In this document: positions 17,655-25,725 of the stretch, one piece after another
How positions within the stretch are numbered: position 1 is the stretch's first letter
How the letters are laid out: the number at the start of each line of letters is the position of its first letter
DNA from: an uncultured Microbacterium sp.
GTDB taxonomy: Bacteria > Actinomycetota > Actinomycetes > Actinomycetales > Microbacteriaceae
DNA length: 64,000 nt
NCBI GenBank assembly: GCA_947503655.1
Contig: CANNEP010000003.1
Location: 1 to 64,000 of the forward strand
Direction: 5' to 3'
Position numbers and translations under genes: made by a program
The notes under the pieces: generated by a model
What the model was told of the DNA's origin: nothing
Databases searched by the model: none
Seen by the model: the letters and a program-made list of their open reading frames with translations, nothing else

Positions 17655-18137
17655 ATGACGAAGCGATTGTGGTTGACGACTCCGGCCGTTGCGATTGCGG
17701 CTTTGCTCACGCTCTCCGGTTGCAGCACCGCGCAGACGCCTGACACCGACGGCCCCGAGCCGACTGTCACACTCACGCAGCAGCCCGACACTGGTGATGA
17801 GCCGACGTTCGAGACGATTCTGCCGAAGAACTCGACCGGCGCTTCGGTCACGCTACGTTCGGAGGGCAACCTCACGCCGGGCGAACCGGTCGACGCGACG
17901 TCGAAAGACGCCGCGGATGGCGGCTGGATCGCACAGTTCGCGTGCGCGTCAGATGGCGCGGTCACCGCCGAGGTTCTGATCAACGATGAGGTCGTCGTTG
18001 AATCCACCGCGGTCGAGTGCGAAACGGCAACGCCGACGAGCGTTAAATTCTCGGGCGGCGGCAACATCACGTTGCGCATCACGGGCGAGAGCGACGGCAT
18101 CTATGTGTCGCAGCTCTTGAAAGACGGCGCGGTCTAA
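17655..18137 (+). CDS. hypothetical lipoprotein
   Basis: A 160-aa exported lipoprotein: basic N-terminus, hydrophobic h-region and lipobox LSGC, then a Thr/Asp/Pro-rich linker and a predicted beta domain of about 110 residues with two Cys (FACAS, VECET) that could form a disulfide. No family recognised. It follows the MATE gene by 35 bp on the same strand and may share its transcript. Confidence 0.75.
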   Translation: MTKRLWLTTPAVAIAALLTLSGCSTAQTPDTDGPEPTVTLTQQPDTGDEPTFETILPKNSTGASVTLRSEGNLTPGEPVDATSKDAADGGWIAQFACASDGAVTAEVLINDEVVVESTAVECETATPTSVKFSGGGNITLRITGESDGIYVSQLLKDGAV

Positions 18138-18158
18138 GTCTTCGCGCTCAGCGCGACA

Positions 18159-18779
18159 CTACTTCGCGTAGCGGCGGCACCATTCGTACATCACAATGGC
18201 GCCGGCTGCCGACGCATTGATAGAGCGCGTGGAACCATACTGCGTGATTTCGATGAAGGCGTCGGCTGCGGCGAGCGCCTCGGGTGAGAGCCCGGGCCCC
18301 TCTTGTCCGAAGAGCATGACGCAGCGTTCGGGGAGCTCGGCCTTGTCGACCGGCTTCGCGTCACCGACGTTGTCGATCGCGAGAATCGGCAGGTTTTCGC
18401 TGGCCGCCCACGCCGCGAATGCCTCGACAGTTTCGTGGTGCACGACGTGCTGGTAGCGGTCGGTGACCATCGCGCCGCGGCGGTTCCACCGGCGGCGACC
18501 GATGATGTGCACGGTGTCGGCGAGAAACGCGTTGGCGCTGCGCACGATCGACCCGATGTTCATGTCGTGCTGCCAGTTTTCAATCGCGACGTGGAAGGCG
18601 TGGCGCTGGGTGTCGAGGTCGGCAACGATGGCCTCCATCGTCCAGTACCGATACCGGTCGATCACGTTGCGGGTGTCACCCTCACGGAGCAATTCGGGGT
18701 CGTACCAGTCGCCCTCGGGCCACTCGCCCTGCCAGGGGCCGACGCCGTGGGTTGACCGCTCCGGGGTTTCTTCACTCAC
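18159..18779 (-). CDS. TrmH-family (SpoU) RNA methyltransferase
   Basis: A 206-aa SPOUT-class methyltransferase that probably adds a 2'-O-methyl group to tRNA or rRNA ribose from S-adenosylmethionine. SpoU motifs: motif 1 NIGSIVRSANAFL (with the key Arg), motif 2 LFGQEGPGLS, motif 3 TRSINASAAGAIVMYEW, which together form the trefoil-knot cofactor site. There is no L30e-like N-terminal RNA-binding domain. It converges with the lipoprotein gene, leaving 21 bp. Confidence 0.92.
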   Translation of the reverse strand: MSEETPERSTHGVGPWQGEWPEGDWYDPELLREGDTRNVIDRYRYWTMEAIVADLDTQRHAFHVAIENWQHDMNIGSIVRSANAFLADTVHIIGRRRWNRRGAMVTDRYQHVVHHETVEAFAAWAASENLPILAIDNVGDAKPVDKAELPERCVMLFGQEGPGLSPEALAAADAFIEITQYGSTRSINASAAGAIVMYEWCRRYAK

Positions 18780-18836
18780 CCATCCAGCCTAATCGCTGGG
18801 GTGTGCGCACCCCGCCGTGCCTCCGGGCCGCCCCGC

Positions 18837-18878
18837 TGGTTCCGCTGCCTTCTCTGGTTCCGCCGCCCACTGGTTCCG
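18837..18878 (+). repeat. triple TGGTTCCG cluster
   Basis: Three direct copies of TGGTTCCG begin at 18837, 18855 and 18871 (spacings 18 and 16 bp) in the gap upstream of the gene at 18964. Confidence 0.8.
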
Positions 18879-18963
18879 GAACATTCTGTTTCATCGTGTG
18901 ACGGCGTTTTTCTGCAATCAGAAACCCGGACGTACCGTTGTGACACCGATTGAAAGGATCACC

Positions 18964-19287
18964 ATGCTCACCACCGCCCGCCTCCAGCAGTCACTTGCGA
19001 CCGCTTGCGAGCAGGGCGAGATGTGTGTGCATGACCGGTCAGGCCACCAGCTGAGCGCGATTCAGTGGCGACTCGCCACGGCGACGCCGAGCGGCTGGGT
19101 TGACGCGCTCGTGACGGCCGTCGAATCGGACGGCTGGATTACCGTGGCAACGCTCGACGGTGACAGTGCACGGGTATGGAACCACGCTGACCGTACCGCT
19201 TCACTGCGCGTCGGTGAGCCGGTTTCGTTGCACGCTCACTACGACGTTTTCGTTGCGGGCGAGACGCGCTTCAACGTCGCACGCTGA
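18964..19287 (+). CDS. hypothetical protein (107 aa)
   Basis: A 107-aa soluble protein, no signal or membrane segment, with a beta-rich pattern (WITVATLDGDSARVWNHADRTASL ... VSLHAHYDVFVAGETRFNVAR). I start at ATG 18964 because AAAGGA lies 7 nt upstream; the in-frame region before it is repeat-rich DNA. Family unknown to me. It converges with the copper-binding protein gene. Confidence 0.6.
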   Translation: MLTTARLQQSLATACEQGEMCVHDRSGHQLSAIQWRLATATPSGWVDALVTAVESDGWITVATLDGDSARVWNHADRTASLRVGEPVSLHAHYDVFVAGETRFNVAR

Positions 19288-19306
19288 CGACTCGGCGGGG
19301 TGCGGG

Positions 19307-19717
19307 TTAGCCCATACTCATCGACGCCATCATCTTTTCGCATGCCTTCATGGCGGCTTCGCATGCCATCGCACACATGCGGCAGGTCTCGCTCATCTCG
19401 GCGTGTTCGTTGCAGCAGTCCATGCACGCTTTTGTCATCGCCATCGTGGCCTGAAGCATCGGCACCATGGTGTCGTTCGACATCGCCATGGGGTGCATCA
19501 TCATCTTCATCATGGTCTGGCACATCTCGGCGCACATTGTGCTCATCGAGACGCACATGCCCATGCCGTTCATGCCTGCCATGGTTCCGGCGCACATCGT
19601 GCATGCCTGCATGCACGCGTTGCAGGCCTCCATACACTCCTGCATGGCGGTCATATCCATCGAGGCCATCGTGGTTTCATCCATCGGCATGGACTTCATC
19701 ATCGCGGTCATATCCAT
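19307..19717 (-). CDS. four-helix-bundle Cys/Met-rich copper-binding protein
   Basis: About 136 aa, extraordinarily rich in Met, Cys, Ala and Glu. Repeated helical Cys patterns (MQECMEACNACMQAC, TMCAEMCQTMMKMMM, ACMDCCNEHAEMSETC, MCAMACEAAMKAC) place Cys along the inside of a four-helix bundle, as in copper-storage proteins (Csp/DUF326 family) that hold many Cu(I) ions. There is no signal peptide, so it is the cytosolic type. GTG at 19720 or ATG at 19717 is the start (AAGGAG just upstream); a longer frame exists but lacks such support. It probably buffers copper together with the export proteins at 8.1-9.3 kb. Confidence 0.85.
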   Translation of the reverse strand: MDMTAMMKSMPMDETTMASMDMTAMQECMEACNACMQACTMCAGTMAGMNGMGMCVSMSTMCAEMCQTMMKMMMHPMAMSNDTMVPMLQATMAMTKACMDCCNEHAEMSETCRMCAMACEAAMKACEKMMASMSMG

Positions 19718-19874
19718 CACGGCGCGCTCCTTCGCTCGGGTGAGCGCGGAAACAACGCCCACGTGACGCCCATACTACGACTGCGAGGGCGCGCCCACCA
19801 GGGTGCGCGAGTAAACGTTGGGTTTCGGGCAACTCTTCACGCGACAATCGCGCAGGGGCGGGTAGCCTGGTGCG

Positions 19875-20507
19875 GTGAGATCTCCTGCGGCCGACGACTA
19901 TCTGAAGACCGTCTATGCCCACACGGAGTGGCAAGACGAAGCCATCACGCCCTCGGTGCTCGCGGGCAAGCTCGGTATTGCGCCGTCGAGCGTCACCGAA
20001 ATGGTGAAGAAGCTCGCGGCCGCGGGTTTTGTGTCACACGTTCCGTACGGCGCTGTGACGCTCACCGAGGCCGGCCGCGAGCGCGCACTTGCCATGGTGC
20101 GCCGTCACCGTCTCATCGAAACGTGGCTCGTGAAGACGTTCGACTACTCGTGGGACGAAGTGCACGACGAGGCTGAAATCCTCGAGCACGCACTGAGCGA
20201 CCGGCTGCTGTCAAAGATTGACGCCCAGCTCGGCCACCCCCGCTTTGACCCGCACGGCGACGCGATTCCTGATGAAAACCTCGTCGTCGCGTTCACACCG
20301 TTCGTGTTGCTCGCCGACGCGCCTGTAGGTCACACCGGCGACGTATTGCGCGTGAGCGACCACGACCCGGATCTACTGCGTGCCATCGAAGAGGCCGGAT
20401 TGCTCGTCGGAACCACGCTGATCGTCGCGGCGACCGGAGTCGTTATCGAGGGCGCGACCCGCATGGTTCCGCCCGGCGCCGCGCGCTCCGTCTGGCTTAC
20501 GGCGTAA
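19875..20507 (+). CDS. DtxR/MntR-family metal-dependent transcriptional regulator
   Basis: A 210-aa regulator. The N-terminal winged helix (residues 1-70, DDYLKTVYAHTEW ... TPSVLAGKLGIAPSSVTEMVKKLAAAGFVSHVPY) is followed by the metal-binding dimerisation domain (LTEAGRERALAMVRRHRLIETWLV ... DEVHDEAEILEHALSDRLL; His/Glu ligands recognisable) and a FeoA/SH3-like C-terminal domain. It represses metal-uptake genes when loaded with Mn(II) or Fe(II). The ligand pattern does not let me separate MntR from IdeR. A DtxR-type box at 61930 is a plausible target. Confidence 0.92.
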   Translation: MRSPAADDYLKTVYAHTEWQDEAITPSVLAGKLGIAPSSVTEMVKKLAAAGFVSHVPYGAVTLTEAGRERALAMVRRHRLIETWLVKTFDYSWDEVHDEAEILEHALSDRLLSKIDAQLGHPRFDPHGDAIPDENLVVAFTPFVLLADAPVGHTGDVLRVSDHDPDLLRAIEEAGLLVGTTLIVAATGVVIEGATRMVPPGAARSVWLTA

Positions 20508-20519
20508 GGCGTCGAGCCT

Positions 20520-20539
20520 GCCCGGTCGCGCAACCGGGC
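20520..20539 (+). terminator. short GC hairpin after the DtxR-family gene
   Basis: GCCCGG / CCGGGC with an 8-nt loop, 13 bp past the stop. No strong T run. Two TGGTTCCG copies follow in the remaining gap (20563, 20598). Confidence 0.4.
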
Positions 20540-20618
20540 CCGCTGTTTCGGGCGCAGCCCTCGTGGTTCCGCTCGGCGCGGCGCAGGCGTAACCCGATGG
20601 TTCCGCCCACGCGACGGC

Positions 20619-21554
20619 TTAGTCGAGCGTCTTGATGGCGTCGACGACGGCGTTCCAGAATCCGTCGACGTCGAGGCCGACGGCAACGTACGCGTTGGGT
20701 TCGCGGTCGAGCAGGCCGTGCAGGTCGACGCTCGTCGCGCCCGCCGTGTGCGTGCCCTTCGTTTCGACATCGAGGCGCACGTGCACAACCTCGACCGTCT
20801 CAGGAGCGGCGAGTACGGCGACGGCGACCGGGTCGTGCAGGGGGCCATCGGGCATGCCGTAGACCGTTTCGTTAGTGTCGCAGAAGAAGCGCATCAGGTC
20901 GTCGCTGAAGCGGCTGGTGTTGTTGCCGATCGCGATGATACGCTCACGCACCTCGGCGGTGAGGAGTGCTTGGTGGGTGACGTTGAGTCCGACCATCGTG
21001 AACTTGACGCCAGATTCGAGCACGAGCGCGAGAGCTTCAGGGTCGACGAGGGCGTTGAACTCGGCGTACGGGGTGGCGTTTCCGCGCTCGGTCGAGCCGC
21101 CCATCCACACCACTTCGCGAATGCGTGACATGAGGTCGGGGCGGTCGCGCAGCAGGATCGCGACGTTCGTGATCGGCCCGGTCGCGACGATGGCGATGGG
21201 TTCGGTCGACGCCTCAATCACGTCGACCATGAGCTGCTGAGCGCTGCGCTCGTCGAGGGTCATCGTTGGTGTCGGGAGTTCGGGGCCGCCGAGGCCGTTT
21301 TCGCCGTGGATCCACTCCGCTGTTTCGAGTTCGCGCTCAAGCGGACCGGAAGCGCCGGCGGCGATCGGCACGTCATTGACACCAGCGACGGTGAGGGCGA
21401 CGCGCGCGTTCATCGTGGTGAGGGGCAGCGGAACATTGCCGCCGACCGTGGTGACGCCGCGAACGTCGATGGTCGGGTTGCCGAGCGCCAGCCACAGCGC
21501 AACGACGTCGTCGTGGCCGGGGTCGCAGTCAACGATGACGGGAATGGTGCTCAC
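20619..21554 (-). CDS. nucleoside hydrolase (IunH/Rih family)
   Basis: A 311-aa calcium-dependent N-ribohydrolase that splits purine or pyrimidine ribonucleosides into base and ribose. The metal-binding signature DCDPGHDD lies at residues 9-16 and the distal Asp in GPLHDPVAV near residue 240. The full length is normal for the family. The downstream gene (SDR, 21584-22570) lies upstream on the same strand with 29 bp between; I see no clear functional link. Substrate (uridine, cytidine or inosine) is not decidable. Confidence 0.93.
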   Translation of the reverse strand: MSTIPVIVDCDPGHDDVVALWLALGNPTIDVRGVTTVGGNVPLPLTTMNARVALTVAGVNDVPIAAGASGPLERELETAEWIHGENGLGGPELPTPTMTLDERSAQQLMVDVIEASTEPIAIVATGPITNVAILLRDRPDLMSRIREVVWMGGSTERGNATPYAEFNALVDPEALALVLESGVKFTMVGLNVTHQALLTAEVRERIIAIGNNTSRFSDDLMRFFCDTNETVYGMPDGPLHDPVAVAVLAAPETVEVVHVRLDVETKGTHTAGATSVDLHGLLDREPNAYVAVGLDVDGFWNAVVDAIKTLD

Positions 21555-21583
21555 AAGAGACCTTTCAAACAGGGTGAAACAGA

Positions 21584-22570
21584 TTAGTCGCGGGGCGACT
21601 GGGCGGCCTCAAACGGCCAGGTGGTGCGCGTCGCTTCTTCGCAGAACGCCCACACTTCGCGCCCAACTTCAGGCAAGCGCGAATGCACGGTGAGCGTCGT
21701 CGACTTGGCCGCGGGGTAGACGCGGGGTGGTCCGGTGAAGGTGCGCGCGGGGCCGACAAGGTCGCCGCCCTGCACTTGCGGGTCGATGAGCGCGCGTACC
21801 TGAGATGCCGCCCCAGCCTCTTTCGATTGGCTGACGGGTGCCTGCAGGTTCGCGAAGAATCGCTTGCTGCGGCGCACTTCGTTGACGCCAGCAACGGCAT
21901 CGGTGCGGCCGCTCAGCGAATAACCGGGGTGAGCGATGACGTTGGTGACGGCGACATCTGCTTCATCGCAGCGGCGCTGTGCTTCGGCCGCGAGTACCTG
22001 CGCCATGAACTTCGACTGCACGTAGGCGCGCGCGCCGCTGTAGTTATCTTTGAGCTCGGGGTCGATTTTGGTGGTCTTCCACGATGCCGTCGAGATGGAT
22101 CCGAGCCACACCATGCGGCCGGTGCCGAAATCGCGGCCCGCCTTCGCGAGCGTCGGCAACAGGCCAGCGGCGAGAGCGAAGTGACCGAGCACGTTTGTCG
22201 TGAGCACGATCTCGTGGCCGTCGACCTCTTCGCGCTTGCGTGGCGGGTGCACGATGCCGGCGTTCAGAATGACACCATCAAGGCGGTCGTGCGATGACAG
22301 GCTCGCGGCAGCCGATCGCACCACCGAACGCTTCGTGACGTCGATGATCATCGATTCCAGCGAAGCCCCAGGAACACGACGCCCGATGGCAGCGCGAGCC
22401 GCGGTCAACTTGTTGACGTCGCGGCCGCTCAAAATGACGTGCGCACCCGCCGAAGCGAGCTGTTCGGCCGAGAAGAATCCGAGGCCCGAGGTTGCTCCGG
22501 TGACCAAATAGGTGCGCCCAGCAAGACTCGGGAGCGCACGCGCATCCCACGAATCCCGGGAACCAACCAC
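21584..22570 (-). CDS. short-chain dehydrogenase/reductase (retinol-dehydrogenase-like SDR)
   Basis: A 328-aa NAD(P)-dependent oxidoreductase. Rossmann cofactor motif TGATSGLG (24-31), NAG (103-105), catalytic Ser158 (GSIS) and the Tyr183-Lys187 pair (AYVQSK) are all in place. The insert around ELKDNYSGARAY and the long C-terminus resemble the WWOX/retinol dehydrogenase-like branch. It starts at GTG 22570. Substrate unknown. Confidence 0.9.
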   Translation of the reverse strand: MVGSRDSWDARALPSLAGRTYLVTGATSGLGFFSAEQLASAGAHVILSGRDVNKLTAARAAIGRRVPGASLESMIIDVTKRSVVRSAAASLSSHDRLDGVILNAGIVHPPRKREEVDGHEIVLTTNVLGHFALAAGLLPTLAKAGRDFGTGRMVWLGSISTASWKTTKIDPELKDNYSGARAYVQSKFMAQVLAAEAQRRCDEADVAVTNVIAHPGYSLSGRTDAVAGVNEVRRSKRFFANLQAPVSQSKEAGAASQVRALIDPQVQGGDLVGPARTFTGPPRVYPAAKSTTLTVHSRLPEVGREVWAFCEEATRTTWPFEAAQSPRD

Positions 22571-22673
22571 GTGGCAACCCTATCCGGTTTCTGCGCCTCT
22601 CCGTCACCGTGCTCGCGTGCGTATGCCCTGGTTCCGCTCGCCCACCGGGTGACTTTGCGCGACCCACTGTCCT

Positions 22674-22753
22674 GAAACCCGTAGTTTGTAGCGAAACCCA
22701 TAAAAAATGGCCCAAAGAGTACGGCCCCCGCGACAGAGTACGGCTCTCGCGAC
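22674..22753 (+). repeat. intergenic repeat element, copy B
   Basis: GAAACCCGTA and GAAACCCATA (22674-22702) are followed by a TGGCCCAAA block and two 16-mers GTACGGCCCCCGCGAC (22719) and GTACGGCTCTCGCGAC (22738), again 19 bp apart. Three TGGTTCCG/CGGAACCA copies flank it (22629, 22766, 22788). It sits between the SDR start and the small membrane gene. Confidence 0.65.
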
Positions 22754-22899
22754 CGCGGATGGGGACGGAACCACGAAGCACGAACCGCGGAACCACGGAG
22801 CGTCATTTTGATTGCGGGGGTTGGGCTGTGACTATATGGTCAAAATGTGACCAAGCGCATCGCGGCCGTCGTTCAAACCGCTGCCGAAGGAAAACACCC

Positions 22900-23013
22900 A
22901 TGAGTGAACGTGACATTCTGTTCCTGGTTTCGACCGTCATTGTGGCGTCGACCCTGGTCGTTTTCGTGTGGCAGTACATCCGTAACCGCAACGACGAAAA
23001 GAAGAACAAGTAA
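22900..23013 (+). CDS. 37-aa single-span membrane peptide
   Basis: A small ORF encoding 37 residues: a short acidic N-terminus (MSERD), one hydrophobic helix (ILFLVSTVIVASTLVVFVW) and a very basic/charged tail (YIRNRNDEKKNK). Support for translation: AAGGA 8 nt upstream of ATG, a following perfect-stem terminator, and an upstream palindrome TGGTCA-N5-TGACCA (22837-22853) beside a TATAT box that could be its promoter. Topology would put the charged tail in the cytosol. Function unknown. Confidence 0.6.
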   Translation: MSERDILFLVSTVIVASTLVVFVWQYIRNRNDEKKNK

Positions 23014-23041
23014 GCGCCGGCAGGTTTCCCCACCGGCGCTT
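23012..23041. terminator. bidirectional terminator between the small membrane gene and pyrE
   Basis: Perfect 9-bp stem AAGCGCCGG / CCGGCGCTT with a 12-nt loop, overlapping the last bases of the small gene's stop codon and 15 bp from the pyrE stop. Confidence 0.65.
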
Positions 23042-23055
23042 CCCAAAACCATGAA

Positions 23056-23634
23056 TTACTGGGGTGCGAGACCCAGGTCGTCGAGGTCGATCGCGGCACG
23101 CCACTGCAGGCCCGCGTCTTCAATCGCGGCCTGTGCACCGGTCTTGCGGTCAACGATAACGATGACGGCAACAACCTCGGCGCCAGCAGCGCGCAACACC
23201 TCAACGGCCTTGAGCGCCGACTGACCGGTCGTCGACGTGTCTTCGACAACGATGACACGCTTGCCCTCAACCTCGGCACCCTCGATCTGGCGACCGCGGC
23301 CGTGGTCTTTCGGCTCCTTACGAACGACGAATGCGTCGAGCGGCTTGTCGGTGCCAGCCGACGCGTGCATCACGGCGTTCGCGATCGGGTCGGCACCCAG
23401 CGTCAGACCTCCAACGGCGACGACACCGTCAAACTCGCTTGCGAGCTCCGCCGTCAGGCGGCCAATCGCGGGAGCAGCACGGTGGTCAAGCGTCAGGCGA
23501 CGCATGTCAACGTAGTACGACGCCTTCTTGCCGCTCGACAGGGTGAAGTCGCCGTGGAAGACGGCCTCACTCTTGATGAGCTCAATGAGCATCTGGCGGT
23601 CAGCTTCCAGGGCGGGCGACGAGAACGCGGTCAT
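23056..23634 (-). CDS. pyrE: orotate phosphoribosyltransferase
   Basis: A 192-aa type I phosphoribosyltransferase that joins orotate to PRPP to give OMP in pyrimidine synthesis. The PRPP loop is VIVVEDTSTTGQSAL; the N-terminal hood has FTLSSGKKASYYVDMRRLTLDH and the flexible loop RKEPKDHGRGRQIEG. I start at ATG 23634 (MTAFSSPALEADRQ); longer in-frame extensions run into the ROK remnant and have no homology. It stands alone, without other pyr genes. Confidence 0.95.
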   Translation of the reverse strand: MTAFSSPALEADRQMLIELIKSEAVFHGDFTLSSGKKASYYVDMRRLTLDHRAAPAIGRLTAELASEFDGVVAVGGLTLGADPIANAVMHASAGTDKPLDAFVVRKEPKDHGRGRQIEGAEVEGKRVIVVEDTSTTGQSALKAVEVLRAAGAEVVAVIVIVDRKTGAQAAIEDAGLQWRAAIDLDDLGLAPQ

Positions 23635-23644
23635 GCCCCCAATT

Positions 23645-23890
23645 CTATGCGGGGGTGGCGGCGAAAATTCTCGCGTCATGCCCGAGTGCCAGTGCGGCGG
23701 CGCCCATGATCGCGCCTTCGTCGCCGAGGGACGGAACCATGACCGCAACATCGCGGGCATATGCCAGCACGCTGGTGTCGCGGATCACCGCTCGTACCCG
23801 GTCGAGATAGTCGGCGGCGACGTGTGAGAAGCCGCCACCAATCACGATCGCATCGACGTCGAGCAGGGTCGCCATGCTCCCGAGCCCGCG
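23645..23890 (-). pseudogene. C-terminal remnant of a ROK-family protein
   Basis: About 80 residues matching only the last part of a ROK sugar kinase/repressor: LGSMATLLDVDAIVIGGGFSHVA, then MVPSLGDEGAIMGAAALAL. The ATP-binding and sugar-binding parts are absent. Upstream it runs directly into a LacI remnant in another frame, so two genes were fused by a deletion. It lies 11 bp before pyrE. Confidence 0.75.
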
Positions 23891-24209
23891 GCCCATCGCT
23901 CGTGTCGGCGATCACTTCGTCAGCTACAACGCCCGGCATCGGCCGGTCGACGAGCACGATCGGGGTGCCGCCGCCAATCTCCTGTCGCAAATACGAAACG
24001 TCGGTCTGTTCCGGAATGACAACGACCAGGCCATCGAGGCGACGACGCACGACGCTCTGCAGCACGCGGGTCGCTTGCTCGGGATCATCGGTCGCGGAGG
24101 CAATCAGCACGAGCATGCCCTCGCTCTGCGCCCGCTCTTGAACGGCGTGCGCGAGCTGCGCGAAGAACGGGTCAGAACCGCCACTTCCACGCGCTCGCCC
24201 GCGGCGTGC
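23890..24209 (-). pseudogene. internal remnant of a LacI-family regulator
   Basis: An open frame without a usable start codon encodes the N-terminal lobe of a LacI ligand-binding domain: SDPFFAQLAHAVQERAQSEGMLVLIASATDD, RRLDGLVVVIPE and GTPIVLVDRPMPGVVADEVIADT. The helix-turn-helix DNA-binding domain is missing upstream and the C-terminal lobe is missing downstream, where the frame passes into the ROK remnant near 23890. LacI and ROK genes often flank sugar-uptake operons, so this looks like the scar of a lost sugar locus. Confidence 0.75.
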
Positions 24210-24298
24210 TCATCGGCACCGCAACCCCGTAGGTCTGAACAACAGCGGAACCGGGGGTGCTGTCGCCGGGTGTCGGTGGTGAACCGTAGGCTGGTGGC

Positions 24299-25141
24299 AT
24301 GCGCATTGCCACCTGGAACGTCAACTCGATTCGCGCGCGCGTTGTGCGCACTGTGGAATTCGCCGTGCGCGAGAACATCGACGTGCTCGCGATGCAAGAG
24401 ATCAAGTGCAAGCCGGAGCAGTTTCCGTACGCAGAGTTCGAAGCTGCCGGCTACCACGTGGTCGCGCACGGCCTGAATCAGTGGAACGGCGTTGCCATCG
24501 CGAGCCGCGAGCCCATTGAAGATGTTGAGCTCGCCTTCGCCGGTATGCCGGGCTTCTTGAAGGGCTACGAAGGCCCCGATGCGCCGCTCGAAGCGCGTGC
24601 GATTGGCGCGACGATCAACGGCGTGCGGGTGTGGAGCCTGTACACGCCCAACGGTCGCGCGCTCGATGACCCGCACATGACGTACAAGCTGCACTGGCTC
24701 GACGCGCTCGCCCGCCACACCGAGGCCGAGCTCGCCGCCAACCCCGAGCTCAAGCTCGCCCTCGTTGGCGACTTCAACGTCGCCCCGTTCGACGAAGACA
24801 ACGGCGACCCGACGATCGTCGAGGGCGTGTCAACGCACGTCTCGCCGCCCGAGCGCGCAGCCTTCGCTGCGCTGCAGTCGGCCGGCCTGACTGATGTTGT
24901 GCGTCCGCTGGTTCCGACGGGGTACACGTATTGGGACTACAAGCAGCTGCGCTTCCCTCGCAACGAGGGGCTGCGCATCGACTTCATCCTGGGCTCCCCC
25001 GCCTTCGCCGACGTGGTTTCGGGTGCGTTCATCGCGCGCGACGAGCGCAAGGGCGAGATTCCCAGCGACCACGTTCCGGTGGTTGTCGACCTCGATCTCG
25101 ACCCGGTCGATGACGACGACATCCCGATGATTTTCGGGTAA
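24299..25141 (+). CDS. xthA: exodeoxyribonuclease III / AP endonuclease
   Basis: A 280-aa EEP-superfamily nuclease acting in base-excision repair: AP-site incision, 3' phosphodiesterase and 3'-5' exonuclease. Motifs: TWNVNSIRAR (Asn), MQEIKC (metal-binding Glu), LYTPNG (Tyr), GDFNVAP (Asp/Asn) and the terminal SDHVPV (Asp-His pair). The Asp-rich tail (DLDLDPVDDDD) is unremarkable. It has no operon partner; the upstream DNA holds the LacI/ROK scar. Confidence 0.94.
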   Translation: MRIATWNVNSIRARVVRTVEFAVRENIDVLAMQEIKCKPEQFPYAEFEAAGYHVVAHGLNQWNGVAIASREPIEDVELAFAGMPGFLKGYEGPDAPLEARAIGATINGVRVWSLYTPNGRALDDPHMTYKLHWLDALARHTEAELAANPELKLALVGDFNVAPFDEDNGDPTIVEGVSTHVSPPERAAFAALQSAGLTDVVRPLVPTGYTYWDYKQLRFPRNEGLRIDFILGSPAFADVVSGAFIARDERKGEIPSDHVPVVVDLDLDPVDDDDIPMIFG

Positions 25142-25167
25142 CGCCGACGGGCGCAACCGGGTAGGCG

Positions 25168-25599
25168 CTACCCGTTCTCCCCCATGTACGCTTCGGGGCC
25201 CTCGTCCGCAGCCTGTGGTTCCATGTAAAGGAATTCCAGAATGTTGCCGTCGAGGTCTTCGAGCGTGCGGGAGTACATGAAGCCGTAGTCTTGCGCTTCG
25301 CGCGGTTCGGAACCACCGGCTGCGATGCCCGCCACCAGGGTCGAATCGACGTGCTCACGAGAGTCACGGGTCAACGCGATGATCGCCTGCGCGTTGTCAC
25401 GCGGGTCGACGATGGCCTTGTCGGTGAACGTCGTGAAGTAGTCGCGGGTGAGCACCATGAAGTGCACCTGGTCGCTCCACACCACGGAGGCCGCGTTGCG
25501 GTCGGTGAAGAGGGGGTTGATCTGGCAACCGAGGGCCGTGTAGAACGCCTTTGCCTTGTCGAGATCCGACGTGGGCAGGTTGACGAAAATCATGGTCAT
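25168..25599 (-). CDS. VOC-family (glyoxalase/DOPA-dioxygenase-like) protein
   Basis: A 143-aa vicinal-oxygen-chelate protein with two beta-alpha-beta-beta-beta modules (MIFVNLPTSDLDKAKAFYTALGC; YGFMYSRTLEDLDGNILEFLYM). It resembles the group often labelled glyoxalase or lactoylglutathione lyase-like, but real enzymatic roles vary. The start at ATG 25599 has AAAGG 6-8 nt upstream; a much longer in-frame extension antisense to the kinase gene is not credible. It converges with xthA. Confidence 0.87.
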   Translation of the reverse strand: MTMIFVNLPTSDLDKAKAFYTALGCQINPLFTDRNAASVVWSDQVHFMVLTRDYFTTFTDKAIVDPRDNAQAIIALTRDSREHVDSTLVAGIAAGGSEPREAQDYGFMYSRTLEDLDGNILEFLYMEPQAADEGPEAYMGENG

Positions 25600-25725
25600 G
25601 ACGTGCCTTTCTTGTGGAGGGACAGCGCACACATAGTGCCAATGACCGCGATGGCGGGTCAAGGGGTTGCAAATCTCCGTCGCGTGGCGAAGGCGCCGCT
25701 TGCCTCCCCCGCCTACGGTGGAACT

